Shown here: piece by piece, positions 16,586 through 24,953 of the stretch
Numbering within the stretch: position 1 is the stretch's first letter
Layout: the number at the start of each line of letters is the position of its first letter
Origin: Firmicutes bacterium HGW-Firmicutes-2
GTDB lineage: Bacteria > Bacillota > Clostridia > Lachnospirales > Vallitaleaceae
Length of the DNA: 38,071 bases
Direction of reading: 5' to 3'
Assembly (NCBI GenBank): GCA_002841495.1
Contig: PGZV01000025.1
Span: 1 to 38,071, forward strand
Program-made: the position numbers and the translations under genes
The notes under the pieces: model-generated
Databases searched by the model: none
Seen by the model: the letters and a program-made list of their open reading frames with translations, nothing else
Told to the model about the DNA's origin: nothing

Positions 16586-18751
16586 ATGATTGCGTTGGTT
16601 TTTTTTGCGGTATTTTTGGCACTAGCAGTTGCAGCATACAATTTTAGAGCAGTAAAAAGATTAGATCCGGGCACTGACCTCATGAAAGAAATAGCGGCAG
16701 CCATACAAGAAGGGGCGGATGCTTTTATTCGTCACGAATATAGTATTATCGCAAAAATTGCTTTACTTGCCGCAATCATCTTAAGTGTAGTTGTAGATTG
16801 GTATGTGGGTGTGACATTTCTTATGGGTGCATCTATGAGTGCACTTGCCGGTTTCATTGGCATGAGGATTGCAACTATTTCTAATGTACGTGTATCCAAT
16901 ACGGCAAGAGTATCAAAAAGTCTTGGAGCAACACTTAAGGTAGCTTTTCAGGGTGGTTCGGTTATGGGTTTAAGTGTAGGCGGCTTTGCTCTACTAGGAC
17001 TGGGCCTCGTTTATATAATATTCGGTAAAATACTGGGTCAAACGGATCAAATTAATCTGATCATCAAAGAAAATTGGATAGGTGTCCATTTCATCCCCTA
17101 TACCATGACGGTTTCAGGTTATGCTCTTGGTTGTTCCATCATCGCCATGTTTGACCGGGTTGGGGGTGGCATATATACAAAAGCAGCGGACATGGGTGCG
17201 GATTTAGTTGGTAAAACGGAAGCAGGCATTCCGGAAGATGATCCTAGAAATCCGGCTACCATTGCAGACAATGTAGGCGATAACGTAGGCGATGTGGCGG
17301 GTTTGGGCGCTGACTTATTAGAAAGCTTCGTTGGTGCTCTGATTTCTGCCATTGTCCTTATTTCATACATGTATTATACAACCAGCGGCATCAATGGTGG
17401 ATTGGATTTTAAGTTGGTTGAGAATCTATTGTTATACCCACTGCTTTTTGCAGCAATAGGGCTCATCAGTTGTGTAATCGGCATCCTATCGTTGATTTTT
17501 AGAAAAGTGTCTGATAATCCTCATAAGGAGCTGAATTATGCTTTATGGATATCCGCAGGCCTAACGGTAGTTTCTACAGGTATTTTTACCAATCTATATT
17601 TTAAAGGCATGGATGTATCCAGCCTTGGTTTTAAAGTGGGTATTCTTTCACCTTGGGTAGCTGCAGTTTTTGGAATCGTTAGTGGTATTCTGATTGGTTT
17701 TTTAGCAGAATATTATACCAGTTATGATTTTAAGCCAACATTAACGATTGCCCAGAAGTCTATGCAGGGCACGGCACTCACCATCACTCAAGGTTTGGCT
17801 TCCGGTATGAAGTCGACTTTGTTTCCGGTTATTGTATTAGCCTTTGCTACGATGGCATCTAATTATTTTGCAGGGCTATATGGGGTGGCTATGGCGGCCA
17901 TCGGTATGCTTTCTTTTGTGGCAGCAACCGTATCCGTGGATACTTATGGTCCTATAGCGGATAATGCCGGTGGCATCTGTGAAATGAGTAAGTTGGCCCC
18001 TGAGGTCCGTAAGATTACGGATAAGTTAGATTCAGTAGGAAATACAACTGCAGCCATTGGCAAAGGTTTTGCAATTGGTTCTGCATCACTAGCTGCTTTA
18101 TCCTTATTGGCATCTTATCTCTATTCCCAGACCAATATTGGCGATACCATGGGATTTGTGCTTAATATAAATATGATTGATACCTTAACTTTAGCAGGTG
18201 CTTTAGTAGGTGCTGCATTACCATTTTATTTCTCTGGGCTACTTATTGAATCAGTAGCTAAAGCAGCAGGTGCTATGGTGGAAGAAGTTAGGAGACAGTT
18301 TAGAGAAATGCCGGGTATTCTAACAGGTGAGACGAAGCCGGATTATAAGCGCTGTATTGAGATTTCTTCAGCAGGCGCCTTAAAAGAGATGACCTTACCG
18401 GCCATGATATCCGTTCTAGTTCCGATTGGTAGTGGTTTCATATTTGGTGAGGAATTTGTAGGTGGCATGCTCATAGGAACCTTGTTGTCGGCCATTATGC
18501 TTGCTTTGTTTTCAGCTAACAGCGGTGGGGCATGGGATAATGCTAAGAAGTTGGTTGAATCCGGACAATTTGAAGGGCAGGGCAAGGGATCTGAACTTCA
18601 TGCATCAACCGTCATCGGAGATACAGTGGGTGACCCTCTCAAAGATACGGTGGGACCATCACTGGATATTCTCATTAAGATCATGGCCATGGTGTCATTG
18701 ATTATGGTATCTGTGTTTAGTAAATACAATCTATTGGAATTATTTAAATAG
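16586..18751 (+). CDS. hppA: K+-dependent membrane-bound pyrophosphatase (ion pump)
   Basis: This protein couples pyrophosphate hydrolysis to export of Na+ or H+ across the cytoplasmic membrane. At 721 residues with about 16 hydrophobic segments it has the family length. The catalytic stretch GGGIYTKAADMGADLVGKTEAGIPEDDPRNPATIADNVGDNVGD is split over residues about 190-233 and holds DLVGKTE and the Mg-PPi aspartates. A second acidic motif, DTYGPIADNAGGICEM, and the terminal DTVGDPLKDTVGPS are also present. The sequence GNTTAAIGKG has alanine where K+-independent enzymes have lysine, so it should need K+. Such enzymes are often Na+ pumps in anaerobes. GGAGGT precedes the ATG, after a long leader. 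Confidence 0.96.
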   Translation: MIALVFFAVFLALAVAAYNFRAVKRLDPGTDLMKEIAAAIQEGADAFIRHEYSIIAKIALLAAIILSVVVDWYVGVTFLMGASMSALAGFIGMRIATISNVRVSNTARVSKSLGATLKVAFQGGSVMGLSVGGFALLGLGLVYIIFGKILGQTDQINLIIKENWIGVHFIPYTMTVSGYALGCSIIAMFDRVGGGIYTKAADMGADLVGKTEAGIPEDDPRNPATIADNVGDNVGDVAGLGADLLESFVGALISAIVLISYMYYTTSGINGGLDFKLVENLLLYPLLFAAIGLISCVIGILSLIFRKVSDNPHKELNYALWISAGLTVVSTGIFTNLYFKGMDVSSLGFKVGILSPWVAAVFGIVSGILIGFLAEYYTSYDFKPTLTIAQKSMQGTALTITQGLASGMKSTLFPVIVLAFATMASNYFAGLYGVAMAAIGMLSFVAATVSVDTYGPIADNAGGICEMSKLAPEVRKITDKLDSVGNTTAAIGKGFAIGSASLAALSLLASYLYSQTNIGDTMGFVLNINMIDTLTLAGALVGAALPFYFSGLLIESVAKAAGAMVEEVRRQFREMPGILTGETKPDYKRCIEISSAGALKEMTLPAMISVLVPIGSGFIFGEEFVGGMLIGTLLSAIMLALFSANSGGAWDNAKKLVESGQFEGQGKGSELHASTVIGDTVGDPLKDTVGPSLDILIKIMAMVSLIMVSVFSKYNLLELFK

Positions 18752-18788
18752 AATTTTAGTCATAATCATAATTATGAAGAAATGAAAA

Positions 18789-18828
18789 ATCATCCCAAGT
18801 ATGGAGAAGTCTTTATACTTGGGATGAT
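18789..18828. terminator. Hairpin after hppA
   Basis: A perfect 14-bp stem, ATCATCCCAAGTAT/ATACTTGGGATGAT, has a 12-base loop. The T-run is poor, so it is a terminator or a 3'-end stabiliser. Confidence 0.65.
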
Positions 18829-18887
18829 ATTCGTATATAAAAGTTGATGAACTCAATTAAAAACAGGACTTTAGTATCAATATTTAT

Positions 18888-18915
18888 TTGATTTTAATCT
18901 TATAAATGCTATAAT
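18888..18915 (+). promoter_or_regulatory. Predicted promoter of the HD-GYP gene
   Basis: TTGATT and TATAAT are 16 bases apart, about 40 bases before the ATG. Confidence 0.6.
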
Positions 18916-18956
18916 GATTTTGGATAAAGCTGTGGTAGTTAAGTGGAGGTAAAAAA

Positions 18957-19997
18957 ATGAGACTTGTAGAATTTTCTGATCTTAAAACGGGCATGCAGAT
19001 TGCTGATGATTTCTATAGCATCAACGGCTCCATACTAGCAAAAAAAGGTACTGAGATTACGGAGCGCTATATAGATAACTTATCTCAATACGAAATTCCG
19101 TATCTTTATGTACTGGATGATTATTCGGAAGATCTTGAAATCCAATGCACCATTACTTCTAAAACCAGGAATGAAGCCACACAGAATCTTAAGAAGTTAT
19201 ACTTGGCCATACAGAGTAGGAACAAAGGACTTTATCATAAACATATGCAGGCATGTTTAGAGTCTATTGATAAGCTGACTGAAGATATTATTAGTGAAAA
19301 GATTGATTTATATGATGTTTTTGACATTAAGATGATAGAAAACTATAGTTATCAGCAGCCGGTGAATGTCACAATCATTTCTCTAATTATTGGGAAATGC
19401 CTAGAATTATCATCTCTTGAGATGTACCGTCTGGCAATAGGTGCATTTTTTCATGATATCGGTAACATGTTCATGCCTATAGAGATTCTAGAAAAAAAAG
19501 GAAAACTCACAGATGAAGAGTACGAATTGATTAAAACCCACACTGTGGAAGGGTATCGATTTGCTAAGGATGAGTTTAACTTGCCGATGCGTAGTTATTT
19601 GGCTATCTTACAACATCATGAACGTTATGATGGTGGTGGGTATCCGACGAAAAAAGCCGGAGAGGACATCAGTATCTATGGTAGAATTGTGGCCATAGCA
19701 GATGTGTTTGATGCATTGTCCAGTCGTAGAAGGCAGAGGGATGCCCTTAATCCCGCACAAGCATTTAAGATGATTATAGAGGGCATGGGTACCGCTTTTG
19801 ATCCTAAGTTGGTTAGAGCTTTTGCTGACAGAGTATCACCTTATCCAATCGGCTTTACAATAAAATTGGAAGATGGACGGGAATGTATCGTTACCAAGAA
19901 CTTCAGAGGCAAGCCCTTTAATCCGGAAGCAAGGGTAATTAAAGAGAACAATAAGAGACTAGAGACACCTTATATCATTACAGTGGGTGTTGATTAA
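18957..19997 (+). CDS. HD-GYP domain protein (predicted c-di-GMP phosphodiesterase)
   Basis: This 346-residue cytoplasmic protein has an N-terminal domain of about 110 residues (LVEFSDLKTGMQIADDFYSINGSILAKKG), as seen in many clostridial HD-GYP proteins. Its HD-GYP domain spans about 125-300. Motifs are FFHDIGNMFMP (HD), ILQHHERYDGGGYP (HHE...GYP) and ADVFDALSSRRRQRDAL. All metal-binding histidines and aspartates are present, so hydrolysis of c-di-GMP is likely. A short C-terminal domain (YPIGFTIKLEDGRECIVTKN) follows. TGGAGGT precedes the ATG. Unlike the gene at 3467-4957 it has no GGDEF domain. It is the last gene before tRNA-Ser. Confidence 0.92.
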   Translation: MRLVEFSDLKTGMQIADDFYSINGSILAKKGTEITERYIDNLSQYEIPYLYVLDDYSEDLEIQCTITSKTRNEATQNLKKLYLAIQSRNKGLYHKHMQACLESIDKLTEDIISEKIDLYDVFDIKMIENYSYQQPVNVTIISLIIGKCLELSSLEMYRLAIGAFFHDIGNMFMPIEILEKKGKLTDEEYELIKTHTVEGYRFAKDEFNLPMRSYLAILQHHERYDGGGYPTKKAGEDISIYGRIVAIADVFDALSSRRRQRDALNPAQAFKMIIEGMGTAFDPKLVRAFADRVSPYPIGFTIKLEDGRECIVTKNFRGKPFNPEARVIKENNKRLETPYIITVGVD

Positions 19998-20032
19998 TCT
20001 TAGATTCTAATATAAGATGTTATGGTAATTCT

Positions 20033-20118
20033 GGAGAGATGTCCGAGTGGCTTAAGGTGGCAGTCTCGAAAACTGTCGTTCTCTAAAGGAACCGGGGGTT
20101 CAAATCCCCCTCTCTCCG
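20033..20118 (+). tRNA. tRNA-Ser (anticodon CGA, codon UCG)
   Basis: The acceptor stem GGAGAGA/TCTCTCC is perfect and the discriminator is G, as expected for serine. The D-arm region is TGTCCGAGTGGCTTAAGG. The anticodon loop CTCGAAA reads CGA at 20067-20069. A long variable arm (CGTTCTCTAAAGGAACC) and the T-arm GGGGGTTCAAATCCCCC complete it. CCA is not encoded. A terminator follows at 20153-20189. Confidence 0.97.
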
Positions 20119-20152
20119 CTAGATTGAAAAATGTTGAATACACGCCATTTTG

Positions 20153-20189
20153 AAGCACTTATTGATTGATAGTCAATTGGTGCTTTTTT
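20153..20189 (+). terminator. Terminator after tRNA-Ser
   Basis: AAGCAC...ATTGA pairs with TCAAT...GTGCTT, followed by a T-run. Confidence 0.7.
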
Positions 20190-20251
20190 ATTTTGGCGCT
20201 TTTTCATAACCGTAAATACTTCTAAATATTAGAAAATATATTATTAACAAC

Positions 20252-20280
20252 TTGACACAAAAAAAAATCGGACATATAAT
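20252..20280 (+). promoter_or_regulatory. Consensus promoter upstream of the broken hydrolase gene
   Basis: TTGACA and TATAAT, both perfect, are exactly 17 bases apart. It is the strongest-looking promoter in the window, yet it drives a disrupted gene. Confidence 0.8.
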
Positions 20281-20362
20281 AGTTACTATAGTAGCGACGT
20301 TGCTTTAAAAGTATACAATAGATAGAGGTGATTGTGATTACGAGTGTTATGGAGTAAAGAAA

Positions 20363-22160
20363 ATGAAGTTATTAGAAGTAAGAAAGTTTCAACAAAATAC
20401 TGATAATAAATGGACGATAAGTCGGAAATGGAGAACAAAAGTGAAAAAAATTTCTAGAATTATGGTGGTATTAGGGAGAATATGGTAACATCATCCATGG
20501 ACATTTATTTATTCCAGATGGGGTTTCAAAAGAAAATAAAGCGCCAGGGGTTATTAACATTCATGGGTATTTAAATACAAAAGAGGTTCAAACAGGATTT
20601 AGTGTAGAATACGCGAGAAGAGGATATGTCGTATTGGCCATTGATATGCCTGGTCATGGTTATTCTGATCCGGTACCTGGAGGACTCGTAGGCTTTTTTT
20701 CAGGTGGACCTGAAGCATTTAAATTTATGTCCTCATTAAAGTTTGTTGATAAAGATAGTATAGCCCTCGAAGGCCATTCTATGGGCGGTTGGAACTCGGC
20801 TTACGCAACACAAATATATGGAGATAAGATTAATACTGTCGTTTTAGTAGGATCATCTTCTGGGACTTTTGGGCTTGATTTGTTTGGACCGGAATCACCT
20901 TTTAATTTTGCTGTTATCATGGGTGATGCAGATGAGTTTGTAGGTCTGAATTGGGAAGTGTTAGATGCTAGAAAAGTAAATAGTTCATCTAAATTGAAAA
21001 CTTCTTTTGGTACCGAGGAAGATCTTGAAGTAGGTAAATTGTATGGATCATTTGAAGAAGGTACAGCAAGAAAGCTATATATTGCTTCGGCAAGTCATGC
21101 AGGAGAGCATATTTCAAAAGAAGTAATAGGTTCTGCTGTTGGGTTCGTTCAAGATGCTATGCCCGGTTTAAATCCTTTACCGCCAAGCAATCAAATATGG
21201 CCAATACATGAACTTGCAAAGTTATTAAATTTAATTGGTCTTGGTTTATTTATAGTATCCTTTGGTAGCTTACTTCTTGAAACGACATATTTTAAGACAT
21301 TAATACAAGAAAATAGCATGCAAGTTAGTACAAAAAAGGATAAGAAAACTTGGTTATTTTTTGCGGTTATAGCGACAGCGATACCCGCAATTACATACTT
21401 CAAATTTAAGGCTGTTACATTTCTGGATATTAGTTTTATGGAAGGAGAATGGTGGCGTCCTCAAGGTTTAACATATTCTATAGCATCATGGGCATTATTA
21501 AATAGTGTATTTTTCTTATTGCTTTTCATTTTATGGCACTCACGATTTGGGAAAAGAGATGGAGGTAATTTAGAGGTCTATGGTATTTTGCCATCTAGTA
21601 GTAACTTGAAGTTTAACTGGCCACATTTTGGTAAAGCCTTGTTACTAGCGTCAGTGGTTTTTGGAGGTGTTCAGGGAATTACGGGGGTTGTTGGGCATAT
21701 GTTTAAAATTGACTTTAGATTCTGGGTGGTAGGATTTAAAGCGTTGCAGTTAAGTCATTTTAAAATGATGCTTATTTATTTCATACCATTTTTCATATTC
21801 TTTTTTATTTCGAGTATAGCAGCACAAAGTTATTTGAGACTTAATAATGATGGCGAAACTTTCAAAGACAAATGCTTACCATATGTTGCTACTATTATAA
21901 TAAATGGTTTAGGTATTGGAACCTTAGTGTTTGTTAACCTTTGGGGAGCATGGACTACGGGTGAAGCAACTTTTGCAAACTATACTTTGGAGGCGATTGT
22001 AGGTATTCAATTTATTGTGATGCTACCTTTTTCTGGAATAATAACAACCTATTTTAACAAGAAGACAGGAACAGTTTATGTTTCATCTTTGATTAATAGT
22101 ATATTTATTACGGCATATATAATTGTAGGACAGGCAGTTCATTATTTTCCGCTAAGATAG
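20363..22160 (+). pseudogene. Membrane alpha/beta hydrolase with disrupted 5' end
   Basis: The long frame codes for an alpha/beta hydrolase (HGYLNTKEVQTGF, DMPGHGYSDP, GHSMGGWNSAYA with the nucleophile serine, and SHAGEH with a likely catalytic histidine). About eight membrane helices follow, as in clostridial hydrolase-membrane fusions. The homologous frame is open from 20475 but has no ATG near its beginning; the first usable codon is a TTG at 20634 inside the hydrolase core. An upstream frame with GGAG and ATG at 20363 reads 41 residues, ending KVKKISRIMVVLGRIW and a stop at 20488. It looks like the start of the lost N-terminal membrane helix. A deletion and frameshift near 20471-20475 fit this best. 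A sequencing error is possible. Confidence 0.75.
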
Positions 22161-22242
22161 AATCTAGCGCATTAATGTCAAATATCCCCCAAAGATTTTT
22201 AACATAAATGTAGATATTTTACCTCTCAAAAAACATTCAAAA

Positions 22243-22288
22243 AAAGATGAAAAATACAACCAAGAAATGGGTTGTATTTTTCATCTTT
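22243..22288. terminator. Terminator after the hydrolase pseudogene
   Basis: A perfect 19-bp stem has arms AAAGATGAAAAATACAACC and its complement, with an 8-base loop. Confidence 0.8.
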
Positions 22289-22321
22289 AAGAAACAAAAT
22301 AAATGTTTAGAATTTAATAGA

Positions 22322-22366
22322 AAGGCTTTGAAGGAAATGATACAATGTAAAAGACGTCAAAGCCTT
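22322..22366 (+). promoter_or_regulatory. Inverted repeat around a -10 box, candidate operator
   Basis: AAGGCTTTGA and TCAAAGCCTT are 25 bases apart and enclose TACAAT (22341-22346), a likely -10. The regulator two genes downstream (TrmB type) is the obvious candidate to bind here. Confidence 0.5.
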
Positions 22367-22422
22367 ACAATCATAATATAAGGAAAACATAAGAAGTATT
22401 TTACTATAAGGTGGGTGGAAAA

Positions 22423-23238
22423 ATGGAAGTACATAGTGATAAAGGTTTCATTGAATCGGTTAAAGGTATCAAACTTTATTTTGAAAAAGATTTAGTTGAA
22501 CATCCACATGTTGTCGTTTTGATTTTACATGGTATTTGTGAACATTTAGGTAGGTATGCATATTTGAAAAATCAGTTTAATACTATGTCTTTAAGTGTTT
22601 ACAGATTTGACTTTAGAGGCCATGGATATTCTGAAGGAAGAAAAGCACATATTGATGATTACATGGAATATATTGATGATGTAGATGTCATATTGAAAAA
22701 AGTAAAAGTGGAAAACCCCAATGTCCCAGTAATAATACTTGGACATAGTTTTGGTGGCTTTATAGCTATAGCCTATGGTGTTATCAATCAAAATATGGTG
22801 AATGGTTATATTGTAAGTGCACCAACTACAAGTGATGAGGCTGGTATTTTGGATGCCTTCAGATCGAATATGGCCATAGATACTTATGTGCAAAATAATC
22901 TATCAAAATTAGTTTGCTCAGATGCACAAGTAAGGAAAGAATATATAGAAGATCCATTAGTGCATGATAAAATGTCTATAGGACTTGTTAAAGAGATGTT
23001 AAAAGGGATTGCTTGGATGAAACGATCTATAGCAAAATTCAATGATCCCATATTGCTTATTCATGGAGAAGAAGATCAGATAGTATCTTATATAGATTCT
23101 GAAGAGCTATATGAAAAAATGTCATCAGAAGACAAAAATATAATAATATATCCCGGTTTATGGCATGAGATACTAAATGAAAAAATGAAAGACCAAGTGA
23201 TTCTAGATGTGATAACATGGATTCAAAATCGATTCTAA
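22423..23238 (+). CDS. Alpha/beta hydrolase, monoacylglycerol-lipase-like (S33)
   Basis: This 271-residue soluble hydrolase has the order LILHGICEHLGRYAYL, FDFRGHGYSEGRKAHI, ILGHSFGGFIAIAYG (nucleophile serine), LLIHGEEDQIVS (aspartate) and PGLWHEILNE (histidine). These match monoacylglycerol lipases and lysophospholipases. No signal peptide is present, so it acts in the cytoplasm on lipid esters. I chose the ATG at 22423 after AAGGTGGGTGG; a GTG at 22411 is inside that site. A TrmB-like regulator follows after 35 bases and a CPBP protease after that, apparently in one operon. Confidence 0.88.
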   Translation: MEVHSDKGFIESVKGIKLYFEKDLVEHPHVVVLILHGICEHLGRYAYLKNQFNTMSLSVYRFDFRGHGYSEGRKAHIDDYMEYIDDVDVILKKVKVENPNVPVIILGHSFGGFIAIAYGVINQNMVNGYIVSAPTTSDEAGILDAFRSNMAIDTYVQNNLSKLVCSDAQVRKEYIEDPLVHDKMSIGLVKEMLKGIAWMKRSIAKFNDPILLIHGEEDQIVSYIDSEELYEKMSSEDKNIIIYPGLWHEILNEKMKDQVILDVITWIQNRF

Positions 23239-23273
23239 AAATTACATCTATTAGATATTGGGAGGTATAGAGC

Positions 23274-24098
23274 ATGAATTTAGATATTGTTACGATATTA
23301 AAAAAATTAGGTTTCACTGAATATGAAGCAAAAGCTTATATAGCTTTATTAGAAAAATCGCCATTATCTGGTTATGGCGTTGCACTTAATTCGGGTGTAC
23401 CTCGTTCGAAAATATATGAGGTACTTGATGGATTGGTAAAAAACGGTGATGTGATTGTTACTTATGGTGCACCCGTTTTATATTCACCACTACCGGCAAA
23501 AGAATTAATTGTTCAGAAAAAAAAGCAGTCAGATGAGTATTTTGATGAAGCATCTAGGAGTCTTGAAACATTTTCAGAAAGAGTAGCTGAACGAGATAAT
23601 ATTTGGAGTATATTAGGGCGACAACAGGTATTAAATCGAATAAGCGAGCTTATATCTATGACAGAATCATCTTTATTGATCAAAATGAGCTTTGAGGATA
23701 TTAAGGCCTTGGAAGATCAACTAAAAAAAGCTTCAAAAAATGGAATAGATATTCATGTTATTACAGACAAAGGTGTCATACTAGATTATGCAAAAGTATA
23801 TCAAGTACTTGAAGAAGTTGATGTTGAGAACAAGTGGTTTGCAATTAGTCGAGATACTTCGGAAGTAATGATGGGTCTTATGACTATGGGAAAAGAAAGC
23901 CTTGCAGCATGCACGATGCATCCTAGTCTTGTTATACCTATAACAACTTTATTAAAGAGTAGTTTATTGCTTGCAACAATGCTAAGTAATCATCCCAAAG
24001 AATTTAGTGAAAGTTATGGAAATGATTTGTTAGAACTTTATAAGATTATAGGATTCAAGGAGATTGAAGAAATGATGAAAGCGCAGATTGAGACCTAA
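23274..24098 (+). CDS. TrmB-family transcriptional regulator
   Basis: This is a 274-residue regulator. The winged helix at about 5-75 (LKKLGFTEYEAKAYIALLEKSPLSGYGVALNSGVPRSKIYEVLDGL in two parts) is typical of TrmB proteins. A coiled segment and a C-terminal PLD-like sensor domain follow (LLIKMSFEDIKALEDQLKKA, IDIHVITDKGV). In archaea TrmB binds sugars; bacterial relatives have varied ligands. GGGAGGT precedes the ATG. It sits between a lipase-like hydrolase and a CPBP protease, so it probably controls this operon through the inverted repeat at 22322-22366. Ligand unknown. Confidence 0.88.
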   Translation: MNLDIVTILKKLGFTEYEAKAYIALLEKSPLSGYGVALNSGVPRSKIYEVLDGLVKNGDVIVTYGAPVLYSPLPAKELIVQKKKQSDEYFDEASRSLETFSERVAERDNIWSILGRQQVLNRISELISMTESSLLIKMSFEDIKALEDQLKKASKNGIDIHVITDKGVILDYAKVYQVLEEVDVENKWFAISRDTSEVMMGLMTMGKESLAACTMHPSLVIPITTLLKSSLLLATMLSNHPKEFSESYGNDLLELYKIIGFKEIEEMMKAQIET

Positions 24099-24121
24099 CA
24101 TGAGCGGAAGGGAACTATTAT

Positions 24122-24778
24122 ATGAAAAAGAAAATTATCGCTTATGTTTTTGTATCCTTAATCTCTCTATACATTATTGACCAAGTACTTCACGCTCCCT
24201 ATCTCATTAAGACTTTAATTAAGCTACCTCTATTCGTACTGCTGCCCATGGCTTTGTATAAATATGATTTTAAGATTAAGTGGTCAATGAGGCTTCATAA
24301 GTCAGATATACCTTTGATAACCTTTTGGTCGGTGCTGGTGTTTATGGTCATTATGGTTGCCTTTTATCTCATTCGGCCTCTAATTGGTATGGATGACATT
24401 GTGTCGGACATATCGGGACGCATGGCTGTATCAAGAAATGAAATTGTATACGTAGGTATCTATACCATAGTGGTTAACGCGTTTATAGAAGAACTCTTCT
24501 TTAGAGGATTTATTTTTCAAGGCCTGGTTAAAGCGGGTTGGCATCGTTTTGCCTATGTTTTTTCGGCATTGGTATTTGCACTTTATCATATTTCGAATTT
24601 TAGAACTTGGTTTGATGTGTGGATTATGGCACTCGCTTTATTGGGACTGTTTATAGGTGGGCTTATTTTTGCTTATTTTGTGGATAGGACCAAAAGCTTT
24701 CTTGCTTCATGGTTGATTCATATGTCCGCTGACATAGCCATTGTATGGATCGGATTACAAATGTTTAAGATTATCTAG
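24122..24778 (+). CDS. CPBP-family intramembrane glutamic protease (CAAX-like)
   Basis: This 218-residue membrane protein has about seven hydrophobic segments. Motif 1 is EELFFRGFIFQGL (EExxxR), motif 2 is FALYHISNF (FxxxH) and motif 3 is HMSADIA. These are the catalytic residues of the CPBP/Rce1 family, whose bacterial members act in bacteriocin immunity or protein processing. A GGAAGGGA site precedes the ATG, 23 bases after the regulator stop. A 12-base tandem repeat and a strong terminator follow. Confidence 0.88.
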   Translation: MKKKIIAYVFVSLISLYIIDQVLHAPYLIKTLIKLPLFVLLPMALYKYDFKIKWSMRLHKSDIPLITFWSVLVFMVIMVAFYLIRPLIGMDDIVSDISGRMAVSRNEIVYVGIYTIVVNAFIEELFFRGFIFQGLVKAGWHRFAYVFSALVFALYHISNFRTWFDVWIMALALLGLFIGGLIFAYFVDRTKSFLASWLIHMSADIAIVWIGLQMFKII

Positions 24779-24791
24779 TTCATATATCAGC

Positions 24792-24863
24792 ATAAAAAAG
24801 TATATAAAAAAGTATATAAAAAAGTATATAAAAAAGTATATAAAAAAGTTTATTAAAAAGTAT
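24792..24863 (+). repeat. 12-bp tandem repeat
   Basis: Unit ATAAAAAAGTAT occurs four times perfectly, then twice with changes (24840-24863). It lies directly between the CPBP stop and its terminator. Slippage makes such tracts variable in length between strains. Confidence 0.92.
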
Positions 24864-24865
24864 CA

Positions 24866-24920
24866 AAAAAGAACCTTTAAGTTAGAGTCAGTTCATGAAT
24901 CTAACTTAAAGGTTCTTTTT
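24866..24920. terminator. Bidirectional terminator between CPBP and LacI genes
   Basis: A perfect 21-bp stem starts AAAAAGAACCTTTAAGTTAG and has a 13-base loop with A- and T-run ends. It serves two convergent operons. Confidence 0.9.
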
Positions 24921-24953
24921 CAGTAAACTAATATATGAGAAATAGATGTAAAT

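Noticed and set aside
20033-20118. tRNA-Ser as an integration site for the following block
   Set aside because: No integrase gene and no second copy of the tRNA 3' end were seen in the window.
20363-20640. Programmed frameshift joining the 41-residue frame to the hydrolase
   Set aside because: No slippery heptamer or following structure is evident, and a whole membrane helix appears to be missing, so deletion is the simpler reading.
24741-24926. Open frame of 61 residues with repeated KKYIKKYIKK
   Set aside because: It only translates the 12-bp tandem repeat and the terminator, begins inside the CPBP gene and has no ribosome site.
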